From contig NZ_DAMBQK010000022.1 in the NCBI RefSeq assembly GCF_032062175.1, positions 1 to 64,000 on the forward strand: a stretch of 64,000 nt of DNA, in the 5' to 3' direction. Position 1 is the first letter of the stretch; every line of letters starts with the position of its first letter. The notes beneath the pieces were generated by a model. It worked only from the letters and a program-made list of their open reading frames with translations, was not told where the DNA came from and ran no database searches. A program made the translations under genes and the position numbers. The stretch comes from Atlantibacter sp032062175 (GTDB lineage Bacteria > Pseudomonadota > Gammaproteobacteria > Enterobacterales > Enterobacteriaceae). Of the stretch, positions 35,254 through 42,654 are shown piece by piece.

Positions 35254-36204
35254 TCAAAGCCAGTTGCGGCGTTTAAAGTAAAGATATGGCGCCAGCCCTG
35301 CGAGCATCATGGCGATGATGGCCGCAGGGTAGCCGAAGCTCCAGTGCAGTTCCGGCATAAATTCGAAGTTCATCCCGTAGCTGGAGGCCACCAGGGTTGG
35401 CGGCAGGAACACCACGGAAACCACCGAGAAGATCTTGATGATCCGGTTCTGCTCGATGTTGATAAAACCCATCGCCGCCTGCATCAAAAAGTTCACCTTC
35501 TGAAACAGCGATTCGTTATGCGGCAGCAGGGATTCGATATCGCGCAGGATCTCGCGCGCCTGTTCAAGCTGGCCGCCCGGTAAGCGGGTTTTACGGACCA
35601 AAAAATTGAGCGCGCGCTGGGTATCCATCAGGCACAGGCGCACTTTCCAGCCCACGTCCTCAAGCTCCGCCAGAGTAGACAGCGCTTCGTCATATTCATC
35701 GCCCTGATGGCCTTCCATAATCACGCGGCTGAGCTTTTCCAGGTCGCTGTAGATATTCTCGATCTCATCCGCCAACTGTTCGATTTTAGTTTCGAACAGA
35801 TCGAGCAGCAGTTCGTAGGCGTTGCCATCGGTCATGGATTGCGCGCGGGCGCGCATACGGTAAAGGCGAAACGCAGGCAGTTCGCGCTCACGCAGGGTAA
35901 ACAGACGGCCATCGCGAATGGTGAACGCCACCGTGGAGTTACCGGCGTGATCGTCGGCATCTTCAAAGAAGAAAAAGGAGTGAATATGCAGGCCGTCTTC
36001 GTCTTCGAAAAAACGCGCGGATGCTTCGATATCTTCCAGTTCAGGACGTGTCGCCAGGCTTTGCCCCAGCTCAGATTGCACCCGGAGACGCTCATCGTCA
36101 TCCGGTTCGACCAAATCTACCCACACTGAGTCTGTTAAGGTTTGCGCCTCATCGAGTTCCAGACGAGACAGTCGATTGTTTTCCAGTTGAAATGCGCTCA
36201 GCAT
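35254..36204 (-). CDS. corA: Magnesium/cobalt transport protein CorA
   Basis: 316 residues from ATG 36204 (MLSAFQLENN), the E. coli length; upstream in-frame codons belong to the leader. CorA is a pentameric Mg2+ channel: a large cytoplasmic N-terminal alpha/beta domain, a long helix, then two membrane helices with the YGMN selectivity motif before the MPEL loop, ending in a basic tail KRRNWL. A structured leader with a short ORF lies upstream, as expected for Mg-dependent control in Salmonella. Confidence 0.97.
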   Translation of the reverse strand: MLSAFQLENNRLSRLELDEAQTLTDSVWVDLVEPDDDERLRVQSELGQSLATRPELEDIEASARFFEDEDGLHIHSFFFFEDADDHAGNSTVAFTIRDGRLFTLRERELPAFRLYRMRARAQSMTDGNAYELLLDLFETKIEQLADEIENIYSDLEKLSRVIMEGHQGDEYDEALSTLAELEDVGWKVRLCLMDTQRALNFLVRKTRLPGGQLEQAREILRDIESLLPHNESLFQKVNFLMQAAMGFINIEQNRIIKIFSVVSVVFLPPTLVASSYGMNFEFMPELHWSFGYPAAIIAMMLAGLAPYLYFKRRNWL

Positions 36205-36268
36205 GACCGGGACTCCCAATACAAAAAATCCTGGACAGTTCGGTTGGCACACAGAAACAAAGGAGGTT

Positions 36269-36343
36269 TCAGACCATTAAACAGCCTGACTCAGCGCGAC
36301 GGGGAAACATGCAGTCGCTGACAACCGCTAAGGCTATCAGCAT
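36269..36343 (-). CDS. Candidate corA leader peptide (corL-like)
   Basis: A 24-codon ORF (M L I A L A V V S D C M F P R R A E S G C L M V) begins at the ATG at 36343 inside the loop region of a leader hairpin and ends 64 bases before corA. Salmonella corA is known to carry a short leader ORF, corL, whose translation governs Rho-dependent termination. I do not remember the corL sequence well enough to claim identity, the ribosome site here is weak, and an internal ATG at 36310 is another possible start. Confidence 0.4.
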   Translation of the reverse strand: MLIALAVVSDCMFPRRAESGCLMV

Positions 36344-36359
36344 ACGAGGATAGCCTTAG
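36328..36359 (-). promoter_or_regulatory. Stem-loop in the corA leader
   Basis: An 11-bp perfect stem (36328-36338 with 36349-36359, core TAAGGCTATC) closes a 10-base loop that includes the candidate leader-peptide ATG. A smaller TCCTG/CAGGA hairpin lies just upstream on the transcript (36365-36380 region). Folding that hides the leader start could link Mg2+ or translation status to corA expression; this is inference from position. Confidence 0.6.
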
Positions 36360-36379
36360 GAGTTGTTCCTGTTGAACAG

Positions 36380-36559
36380 GACGGTGAGCCAGCATCTACT
36401 GGGTGTGTCCAAGGCGAATGTCCTCTTAGCATAATCGTGGGCGCATGTTACGCCAGCAAAAATTTAGCGTCAACACGCAACGGCGCGCCCACGAACAATA
36501 AACGCCCGTTATGCTTTAAGGTTAGTAAAGAATCAAAAATCGGGCGATTTATCTATAAG
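36380..36559. other. Rest of the corA-uvrD interval
   Basis: This is the corA promoter side of the 355-base gap. A TATGCT -10-like element is readable on the minus strand near 36429-36434, but no well-spaced -35 was found. No convincing uvrD terminator is visible. I see no ORF in it. Confidence 0.35.
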
Positions 36560-38722
36560 TTACACGGTTTCCAGCTTCGCATAAGCGGCCACCAGCCACT
36601 TGATACCCTGCCCCTGAAACGCAATCTGCAGGCGGCTGTGTTCGCCGCTGCCTTCGAGGTTGACGATGGTGCCTTCACCAAATTTCGCATGGCGTACGCG
36701 CTGGCCCAGCTTGAAGCCGGAATCATTTTCCGCAATCGGTGTACCCATCCGTTGATGGCTTACCGGACGGCTAATGCTGGCGCGCAGACGAACCTCTTCA
36801 ATACAGGCTTCCGGCAGTTCGCCAATAAACCGCGACGGACGGTGATAGGTCTCTTTGCCGTACAGGCGACGCGATTCGGCATAGGTGATGGTCAGTTTCT
36901 GCATCGCACGGGTCACACCGACGTAGGCGAGACGGCGCTCTTCTTCCAGACGCCCGCCTTCATCCAGCGACATTTGGCTCGGGAACATACCTTCTTCCAT
37001 CCCCACGATAAACACCTGCGGGAATTCAAGGCCCTTAGCGGAGTGCAGCGTCATCAGCTGTACCGCGTCCTGCCAGGTATCGGCCTGCCCCTCGCCCGCT
37101 TCCAGCGCCGCATGGGACAAAAATGCCTGTAACGGCATTAAGTCTTCGTCTTCTTCGTTGTAGCTGAACTGGCGCGTTGCCGTCACCAGTTCCTCTAAGT
37201 TTTCGATACGGGTCTGGCCTTTCTCGCCCTTCTCCTGCTCGTACATCATCCACAGGCCGGAGTCTTTGATAACCCGGTCGGTTTGTACGTGGAGCGGCAT
37301 ATCGGCGGTTTCATGCGCCAGCGCGTCGATCAGTTCGTGGAAGCGCTGCAACGCGCTGGCGGCGCGGCCGGCCAGCGCTTTTTCCTGCAACAGATGGCGG
37401 CTGGCCTGCCACAGCGTAAGCTGGTTTTCGCGCGAGGTCTGGCGCACCACGTCCAGAGTACGGTCACCGATACCGCGCGTCGGGGTATTCACTACGCGTT
37501 CAAACGCCGCGTCGTCGTTGCGGTTGGCGATCAGGCGTAAATAAGAGAGCGCGTCTTTGATTTCCTGGCGTTCGAAGAATCGCATCCCGCCGTAAATACG
37601 GTACGGCATGCTGGCCTGCAACAGCGCCTCTTCCAGCACGCGCGACTGGGCGTTGCTGCGATAAAGAATGGCGCATTTCTCCAGCGCGCCGCCGCTTTCC
37701 TGCCAGGTTTTAATGCGGTTCACCACGAAACGCGCCTCATCCAGTTCGTTGAATGCGCAGTAAAGGGAAATCGGTTCGCCGTCGCTGCCATCGGTCCACA
37801 AATTCTTGCCGAGACGCCCGGCGTTATTGGAAATCAGCGCGTTGGCAGCGTTAAGAATATTGTTGGTAGAGCGATAGTTCTGCTCGAGGCGGATGGTTTC
37901 CGCACCGGGGAAGTCGTTCAGGAAGCGCTGGATATTCTCGACCTGCGCCCCGCGCCAGCCGTAGATCGACTGGTCATCATCGCCCACGATCATCACTTTG
38001 CCGGTGTCGCCCGCCAGAATGCGGATCCAGGCGTACTGAATGCTGTTGGTGTCCTGGAATTCGTCCACCAGAATATTGGTAAAGCGTTCGCGGTAGTGGT
38101 TAAGGATATGCGGCTTGTTGAGCCACAGCTCATGGGCGCGCAGCAGCAGTTCGGCGAAGTCCACCAGGCCCGCGCGATCGCATGCTTCCTGATAGGCCTG
38201 GTACACCTTCTGCCAGGTTTGCTCGACCGGGTTGCCGTAGCTCTGGATATGGTGCGGACGCAGCCCTTCGTCTTTTTTGCCGTTGATAAACCACATCGCC
38301 TGGCGCGGCGGCCACTGTTTCTCGTCCAGATTCATGGCTTTGATCAGGCGCTTCAGCAGACGTAACTGATCTTCGCTATCCAGGATCTGGAAATCCTGCG
38401 GCAATCCGGCATCCATATGGTGCGCACGCAGCAGGCGATGCGCGAGACCGTGGAAGGTCCCCACCCACATGCCGCCCTGGCTGGAGCCCATAATCTGGCC
38501 GATACGATGGCGCATTTCCGCCGCCGCTTTGTTGGTAAAGGTCACCGCCATAATCGAATACGGCGACGCGTTTTCCACCATCATCAACCAGGCGATACGG
38601 TGAACCAGTACACGCGTCTTACCGCTGCCCGCGCCCGCCAGCACCAGCATATTGCTGCGCGGCGCTGCGACGGCGTCGCGCTGTTTATCATTGAGGCCAT
38701 CAAGCAGGTAAGAAACGTCCAT
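36560..38722 (-). CDS. uvrD: DNA helicase II (UvrD)
   Basis: 720 residues, identical in length to E. coli UvrD. Superfamily 1A 3'-5' helicase acting in nucleotide excision repair, methyl-directed mismatch repair and removal of RecA filaments. Walker A GAGSGKT (30-36), the DEFQD Walker B, the DDDQSIYGWRGA motif and the C-terminal Tudor-like domain (KFGEGTIVNLEG) are visible. It has its own promoter inside the end of yigB, a LexA box and an attenuator-like hairpin. Confidence 0.98.
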   Translation of the reverse strand: MDVSYLLDGLNDKQRDAVAAPRSNMLVLAGAGSGKTRVLVHRIAWLMMVENASPYSIMAVTFTNKAAAEMRHRIGQIMGSSQGGMWVGTFHGLAHRLLRAHHMDAGLPQDFQILDSEDQLRLLKRLIKAMNLDEKQWPPRQAMWFINGKKDEGLRPHHIQSYGNPVEQTWQKVYQAYQEACDRAGLVDFAELLLRAHELWLNKPHILNHYRERFTNILVDEFQDTNSIQYAWIRILAGDTGKVMIVGDDDQSIYGWRGAQVENIQRFLNDFPGAETIRLEQNYRSTNNILNAANALISNNAGRLGKNLWTDGSDGEPISLYCAFNELDEARFVVNRIKTWQESGGALEKCAILYRSNAQSRVLEEALLQASMPYRIYGGMRFFERQEIKDALSYLRLIANRNDDAAFERVVNTPTRGIGDRTLDVVRQTSRENQLTLWQASRHLLQEKALAGRAASALQRFHELIDALAHETADMPLHVQTDRVIKDSGLWMMYEQEKGEKGQTRIENLEELVTATRQFSYNEEDEDLMPLQAFLSHAALEAGEGQADTWQDAVQLMTLHSAKGLEFPQVFIVGMEEGMFPSQMSLDEGGRLEEERRLAYVGVTRAMQKLTITYAESRRLYGKETYHRPSRFIGELPEACIEEVRLRASISRPVSHQRMGTPIAENDSGFKLGQRVRHAKFGEGTIVNLEGSGEHSRLQIAFQGQGIKWLVAAYAKLETV

Positions 38723-38740
38723 TGGTACCGCCGGGAAAGA

Positions 38741-38758
38741 AGGGGCGCACGCACCCCT
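38741..38758 (-). terminator. Attenuator-like hairpin in the uvrD leader
   Basis: On the minus strand AGGGGTGC pairs with GCGCCCCT (one G-T wobble, very short loop) and is followed by TCTTT. E. coli uvrD was reported to be controlled by LexA and by attenuation between promoter and gene; this hairpin is in the right place, 18 bases before the uvrD ATG. Confidence 0.55.
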
Positions 38759-38772
38759 GTGAATTTATACAG
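38757..38772. promoter_or_regulatory. LexA box of uvrD
   Basis: CTGTGAATTTATACAG fits CTGT-N8-ACAG exactly. It lies just downstream of the -10 on the minus strand, the same arrangement as the E. coli uvrD SOS box. Confidence 0.88.
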
Positions 38773-38782
38773 AATGGATGAA

Positions 38783-38810
38783 ATTATAACAGTGCCGTCA
38801 AGGATGCCAA
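38783..38810 (-). promoter_or_regulatory. uvrD promoter
   Basis: Minus-strand TTGGCA (38805-38810), 16-base spacer, perfect TATAAT (38783-38788). It is inside the last codons of yigB. The spacing and the LexA box just beyond it match the E. coli uvrD promoter as I recall it. Confidence 0.88.
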
Positions 38811-39500
38811 CCGTGAAATTTCCACGTGGGGTAATAAGCGGCTGTCGGTGGCGCGCATCAGGCTGGCGTCGCGCAGATTAATCCAGCACGCCTGCACGCC
38901 GCTGCGGATCGCGCCCGCCACGTCGGTGGTAAGGTCATCGCCCACGTGGAGGATTTCACCGGGGCTGATATTGAGTTTTTCCGCCGCCAGGTGGTACATA
39001 TCGCTAAACGGCTTGGAGCGGCCATGCGGACCGGCGCGCAGTACAAACTGGAAATAATCGCCCAAACCAAACAGATGCGGATCGGCGTTGCCGTTGGTGA
39101 TGGCCACCAGCGGCCATTTTTCAGCCAGCGCTTTCAGGGTGTCGTGCGTTTCCTGCGGCACGTCGATACGGCTGCGCCAGGAGGCGAAATTCTCCATCGC
39201 GGCATCCGCGCCCTTGCGCGCTTCTTGTTCGCTTAACCCCGCGTCGAGCATGGCGCGCTCTACCGCACGGCGACGCCATTCGGTGACGTCATGATAAATC
39301 TCCGGCTCCGCATGGCGCAGCGCCTGGCGGACGCGGTGGAATTCATCGGCTTCCAGCGCGTTAAGCGACGGATGAAAATTACGCACAAATTCAAACGCTT
39401 TCTGTTCGGTACGGGTGATCACGGGGACGTTGTCATACAGCGTGTCGTCCAGATCAAAGGTGAGCGCAGAAATCGTGCCCAGCGGGCGATAAAAATGCAT
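38784..39500 (-). CDS. yigB: HAD phosphatase YigB (FMN phosphatase)
   Basis: 238 residues. HAD phosphatase with nucleophile Asp16 and Asp18 in ALTFDLDDTLYDN, and HVGDDLTTDVAGA near the C-terminus. E. coli YigB dephosphorylates FMN to riboflavin. Its start overlaps the xerC stop by one base (TAATG), so it is the last gene of the lptM-dapF-yigA-xerC-yigB operon. Its 3' end contains the uvrD promoter. Confidence 0.94.
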   Translation of the reverse strand: MHFYRPLGTISALTFDLDDTLYDNVPVITRTEQKAFEFVRNFHPSLNALEADEFHRVRQALRHAEPEIYHDVTEWRRRAVERAMLDAGLSEQEARKGADAAMENFASWRSRIDVPQETHDTLKALAEKWPLVAITNGNADPHLFGLGDYFQFVLRAGPHGRSKPFSDMYHLAAEKLNISPGEILHVGDDLTTDVAGAIRSGVQACWINLRDASLMRATDSRLLPHVEISRLASLTALL

Positions 39501-40399
39501 TACGTCTTCCCTCGTTTGGCGCGTGGGTGCGCGGCATCATAGACCGAAGCCAGATGCTGGAAATCAAGATGGGTGTAGATTTGGGTAGTGGAGAGGTTGG
39601 CATGCCCTAACAGCTCCTGGACGCCGCGCAGATCGCCGCTCGACTCCAGCATGTGGGTGGCAAACGAGTGGCGCAATTTATGGGGATGCACATGGCTGTT
39701 AAGCCCCTGCTTGATGCCCCATTCGGCGAAGCGTTTCTGAACGTTGCGCGCCGAGATACGCTTGCCGGTTTTCGCCAGGAACAGCGCGTCATCTTCCGGG
39801 CCGAACAGCTCGCGCAAATCGAGCCAGTGTTCCGTCCACGCCAGCGCGCTTTTGCCAATCGGCAAGCGTCGCTCTTTGCTGCCTTTACCCAGCACCCAGA
39901 CTTCGCCGGTCATAAGATCAAGATGGCGGCAATCCAGGTTCACCAGCTCCGATAAACGCAGGCCCGCGCCGTACATCACTTCCAGCATCGCGCGATCGCG
40001 CACGGCGAGCGGATCGTTAAGATCGATATCCAGCAACTGGTTAACGTCATCGACCTCAATATTTTTAGGCAGATGGCGCGGTGGCTTCGGTGCGGAAATC
40101 CCTTTGGCCGGGTTGGCGCTCAGCTCGCCCTGGCTCACCAGCCAGTTAAAGAAGCTGCGTAAGGCCGAGAGGCGCAGCGCCAGGCTGGAAGCCTGCAAAC
40201 CGTCGCGACGGCTGCGCACCACGAGGCTGCGAACGATCGCGGCATCGCATTGCCGCCAGAGGGTGATTTTCATGGCGTCCAGCAGCGCAATAATCGCAGA
40301 TAGCTGGCGGCCATAGTTGAGGACGGTCAGCGGGCTAAGCTGCCGCTCGACTTTCAGGTAACGCAGAAAACGATCGGCATGTTCCTGTAACAGCGTCAT
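39500..40399 (-). CDS. xerC: Site-specific tyrosine recombinase XerC
   Basis: 299 residues. With XerD it resolves chromosome dimers at dif and multimers of some plasmids. The full tyrosine-recombinase set is present: Arg148 (GAGLRLSEL), Lys172 (GKGSKERR), His240 and Arg243 (HKLRHSFATHM), His266 (LGHANLSTTQ) and nucleophile Tyr275. The start overlaps the yigA stop by four bases (ATGA). It is the housekeeping gene, not a sign of a mobile element. Confidence 0.98.
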   Translation of the reverse strand: MTLLQEHADRFLRYLKVERQLSPLTVLNYGRQLSAIIALLDAMKITLWRQCDAAIVRSLVVRSRRDGLQASSLALRLSALRSFFNWLVSQGELSANPAKGISAPKPPRHLPKNIEVDDVNQLLDIDLNDPLAVRDRAMLEVMYGAGLRLSELVNLDCRHLDLMTGEVWVLGKGSKERRLPIGKSALAWTEHWLDLRELFGPEDDALFLAKTGKRISARNVQKRFAEWGIKQGLNSHVHPHKLRHSFATHMLESSGDLRGVQELLGHANLSTTQIYTHLDFQHLASVYDAAHPRAKRGKT

Positions 40400-41100
40400 A
40401 CGCGTTCAACCCAACGCTCCAGCAGTTCCGGCAACATCAGAGACAGCTCATGGAGCAGTTGAGTGCCCTGGCCAGGTTGATAGTGTTGCGGATCGCGGCT
40501 GGTGAACATCACCACGCCTAATGCTTCATCACCGCCCATTAACGACATCGCCACCGAACCAATCGCTTTAGCTTCCGGCAACACCACCAGCAGTTCTGGC
40601 CCGTTTAACGGACCGAGGTAGTGATTTTCATGGCCCAGACGCTGAATGCGCAGTGGCTCGAACGCCTGGCGTGACAGCGCCAGATGGGTGAAATCCGACG
40701 GCGCGCCGATGCGCCAGCAGTCGGCAAACAGGCGCACGGACGCGCCCGCAAGCCCCATTTCTCTGGCCCAGCGATGCAGGCGGTTGAGCATTTCCTGCAA
40801 ACTGGGCGCAGACGCCAGCCGCCCCTGTAGCTTTAACAGACGATAAAACAGCCCTTCGTTAGCGCTGGCCTGCTCCATCAGCAGCGACATATTCTCTTCC
40901 AGCTGGTTGATATGGTTTCTGGCGCGCGCCATGTGCCACTCCACCAGCGATACCGTTCCGCGTACCGGATGCGGTACCCGCATTTGCTCGGCAAGCGCGG
41001 CGTTGCGGATAAAGAAGTCAGGGTTGCGCAGCAGATATTCGCAGACTGCGCTGTCGTCCATCTCGGCAAGGAGCGCTTGCGGTTCCCCGATATTATTCAT
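40396..41100 (-). CDS. yigA: DUF484 protein YigA
   Basis: 234 residues from ATG 41100 (MNNIGEPQALLAEMDD), fixed by an ATGA overlap with the dapF stop; the frame extends 53 codons upstream through dapF, which is not real coding. DUF484 proteins have a short N-terminal helical region and a GAF-like domain; function is unknown. It is translationally coupled to dapF and to xerC. Confidence 0.92.
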   Translation of the reverse strand: MNNIGEPQALLAEMDDSAVCEYLLRNPDFFIRNAALAEQMRVPHPVRGTVSLVEWHMARARNHINQLEENMSLLMEQASANEGLFYRLLKLQGRLASAPSLQEMLNRLHRWAREMGLAGASVRLFADCWRIGAPSDFTHLALSRQAFEPLRIQRLGHENHYLGPLNGPELLVVLPEAKAIGSVAMSLMGGDEALGVVMFTSRDPQHYQPGQGTQLLHELSLMLPELLERWVERV

Positions 41101-41921
41101 AAATGTATAAATCCATCGTAAACATGAGCAGCCGGGCCCGTCATATATAACGGATTTCCCGGCCCTTTCCAGGCAATATCCAGCAGGCCGCCAGGCAGTT
41201 CTACCCGCACCTGCTCGGCCAGTAATCCCTGGGAAATGCCGACCGCCACGGCGGCACACGCGCCGCTACCGCAAGCCTGGGTTTCACCTGCGCCACGCTC
41301 GAAAACACGTAACCGGATATGGCTGGAGGTCACCACCTGCATAAAACCGATATTCGCCCGCTCCGGAAAACGCTCATGATTTTCCAGAACCGGGCCGAGG
41401 GTTTCTACCGCGGCGGTATCAACACTGTCGACCTGCAATACGCAGTGCGGGTTCCCCATGGAAACCACGCCGCACATTATGGTTTGCTCGGCGGCGCGCA
41501 TGATATAGGTCTTTTCCGCCTTGTTGGCGCGAAACGGCACCTGTGAAGGCTCAAAATTCGGCTCGCCCATGTTCACCCGCACTAAATCATCTTCATTGAC
41601 TGTCAATACCATGCGGCCATTGGCGGTGCTTACGCGGATGTCGCGTTTGTTGGTCAGCCCTTTCAGGCGCACAAACCGTGCGAAGCAGCGCGCGCCGTTT
41701 CCGCACTGGGAAACCTCGCTGCCGTCCGCATTAAAGATGCGGTAATGGAAATCGAGATCGGGATCGTAGGGCGGCTCTACCACCAGCAACTGGTCAAAGC
41801 CAACCCCAAGATGGCGATCCGCCAGGCGGCGGATTAATTCTGGCGAAAAGAAGACGTTCTGTGTGACCGCGTCGACGACCATAAAGTCATTACCCAGGCC
41901 ATGCATTTTGGAAAACTGCAT
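41097..41921 (-). CDS. dapF: Diaminopimelate epimerase
   Basis: 274 residues. It converts LL- to meso-diaminopimelate for lysine and peptidoglycan. It is cofactor-independent with two cysteines: Cys73 in SQCGNGARC and the second in QACGSGACAA (about 217). It follows lptM by 37 bases and overlaps yigA by four bases. Confidence 0.98.
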   Translation of the reverse strand: MQFSKMHGLGNDFMVVDAVTQNVFFSPELIRRLADRHLGVGFDQLLVVEPPYDPDLDFHYRIFNADGSEVSQCGNGARCFARFVRLKGLTNKRDIRVSTANGRMVLTVNEDDLVRVNMGEPNFEPSQVPFRANKAEKTYIMRAAEQTIMCGVVSMGNPHCVLQVDSVDTAAVETLGPVLENHERFPERANIGFMQVVTSSHIRLRVFERGAGETQACGSGACAAVAVGISQGLLAEQVRVELPGGLLDIAWKGPGNPLYMTGPAAHVYDGFIHL

Positions 41922-41958
41922 TTTTCACTCCGTAAGCGCGGTGACAAATCGTTATCGA

Positions 41959-42162
41959 TCAGTAAATCACCTGAGTCGGCTGATCGTTCTGGCCGCGATC
42001 GTTACGGTCGGGCATGGTGGATTGGGTATTATCCTGCACCGGACGCGTCGGCGGCGGGGCTTTCTTATCCGCAGGCGGGAAGTAAAGTGGCCCTTTCAGG
42101 CCGCATCCCGTAAGGCTTGCAAACGCCAGCACCACGGCCAGTGAGCAAAGAATTTTCTTCAT
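41959..42162 (-). CDS. lptM: Small lipoprotein LptM (YifL)
   Basis: 67 residues. The lipoprotein signal MKKILCSLAVVLAFASLTGC ends in a lipobox with Cys20, giving a mature lipopeptide of 48 residues that is rich in Pro and polar residues. In E. coli LptM binds the LptD-LptE LPS translocon and helps its disulphide maturation. It heads the dapF operon and is divergent from cyaY. Confidence 0.92.
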   Translation of the reverse strand: MKKILCSLAVVLAFASLTGCGLKGPLYFPPADKKAPPPTRPVQDNTQSTMPDRNDRGQNDQPTQVIY

Positions 42163-42333
42163 TATGAATGCCTGTAGTTAATGCTTTGCTTTCTATCATC
42201 GCAGGAGAAGCCGCAAAAGCAAGAGTTTGCCATCGTCAATCTCCTGTTCCCGGTAAAACGCGCGCAGCGGCAAGGTTTCTATTCAGATCCAGAGCTTTTA
42301 TACTTTCGCCATAACTCACAACAGGAAACAGAC

Positions 42334-42654
42334 ATGAACGACAGTGAATTTCATCGCCTTGCCGATGGCCTGTGGCAGACCATCGAAGAACGTATCGACG
42401 ATTACGACGGTGAAACCGATATCGACTGTGAAATCAACGGCGGCGTGCTGACCTTAAGCTTTGAAAACGGCAGCAAAATCATCATTAACCGCCAGGAGCC
42501 ACTGCATCAGGTCTGGCTGGCAACCAAAGAGGGCGGCTACCATTTCGATTTACGTGACGGTGAATGGGTGTGCGATCGTAGCGGCGAGAAATTCTGGTCT
42601 TTGCTGGAAACCGCCTGCACGCAGCAAGCGGGCGAACTCGTCAGCTTTCGCTGA
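42334..42654 (+). CDS. cyaY: Frataxin homologue CyaY
   Basis: 106 residues from ATG 42334 (MNDSEFHRLADGL); the frame is open 51 codons upstream but that includes the lptM promoter side. Frataxin fold with an acidic first helix (EERIDDYDGETDID) that binds iron and the conserved QVWLAT strand. It regulates IscS-IscU iron-sulfur cluster assembly. Its stop codon touches the cyaA stop codon on the other strand with no base between. Confidence 0.96.
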   Translation: MNDSEFHRLADGLWQTIEERIDDYDGETDIDCEINGGVLTLSFENGSKIIINRQEPLHQVWLATKEGGYHFDLRDGEWVCDRSGEKFWSLLETACTQQAGELVSFR

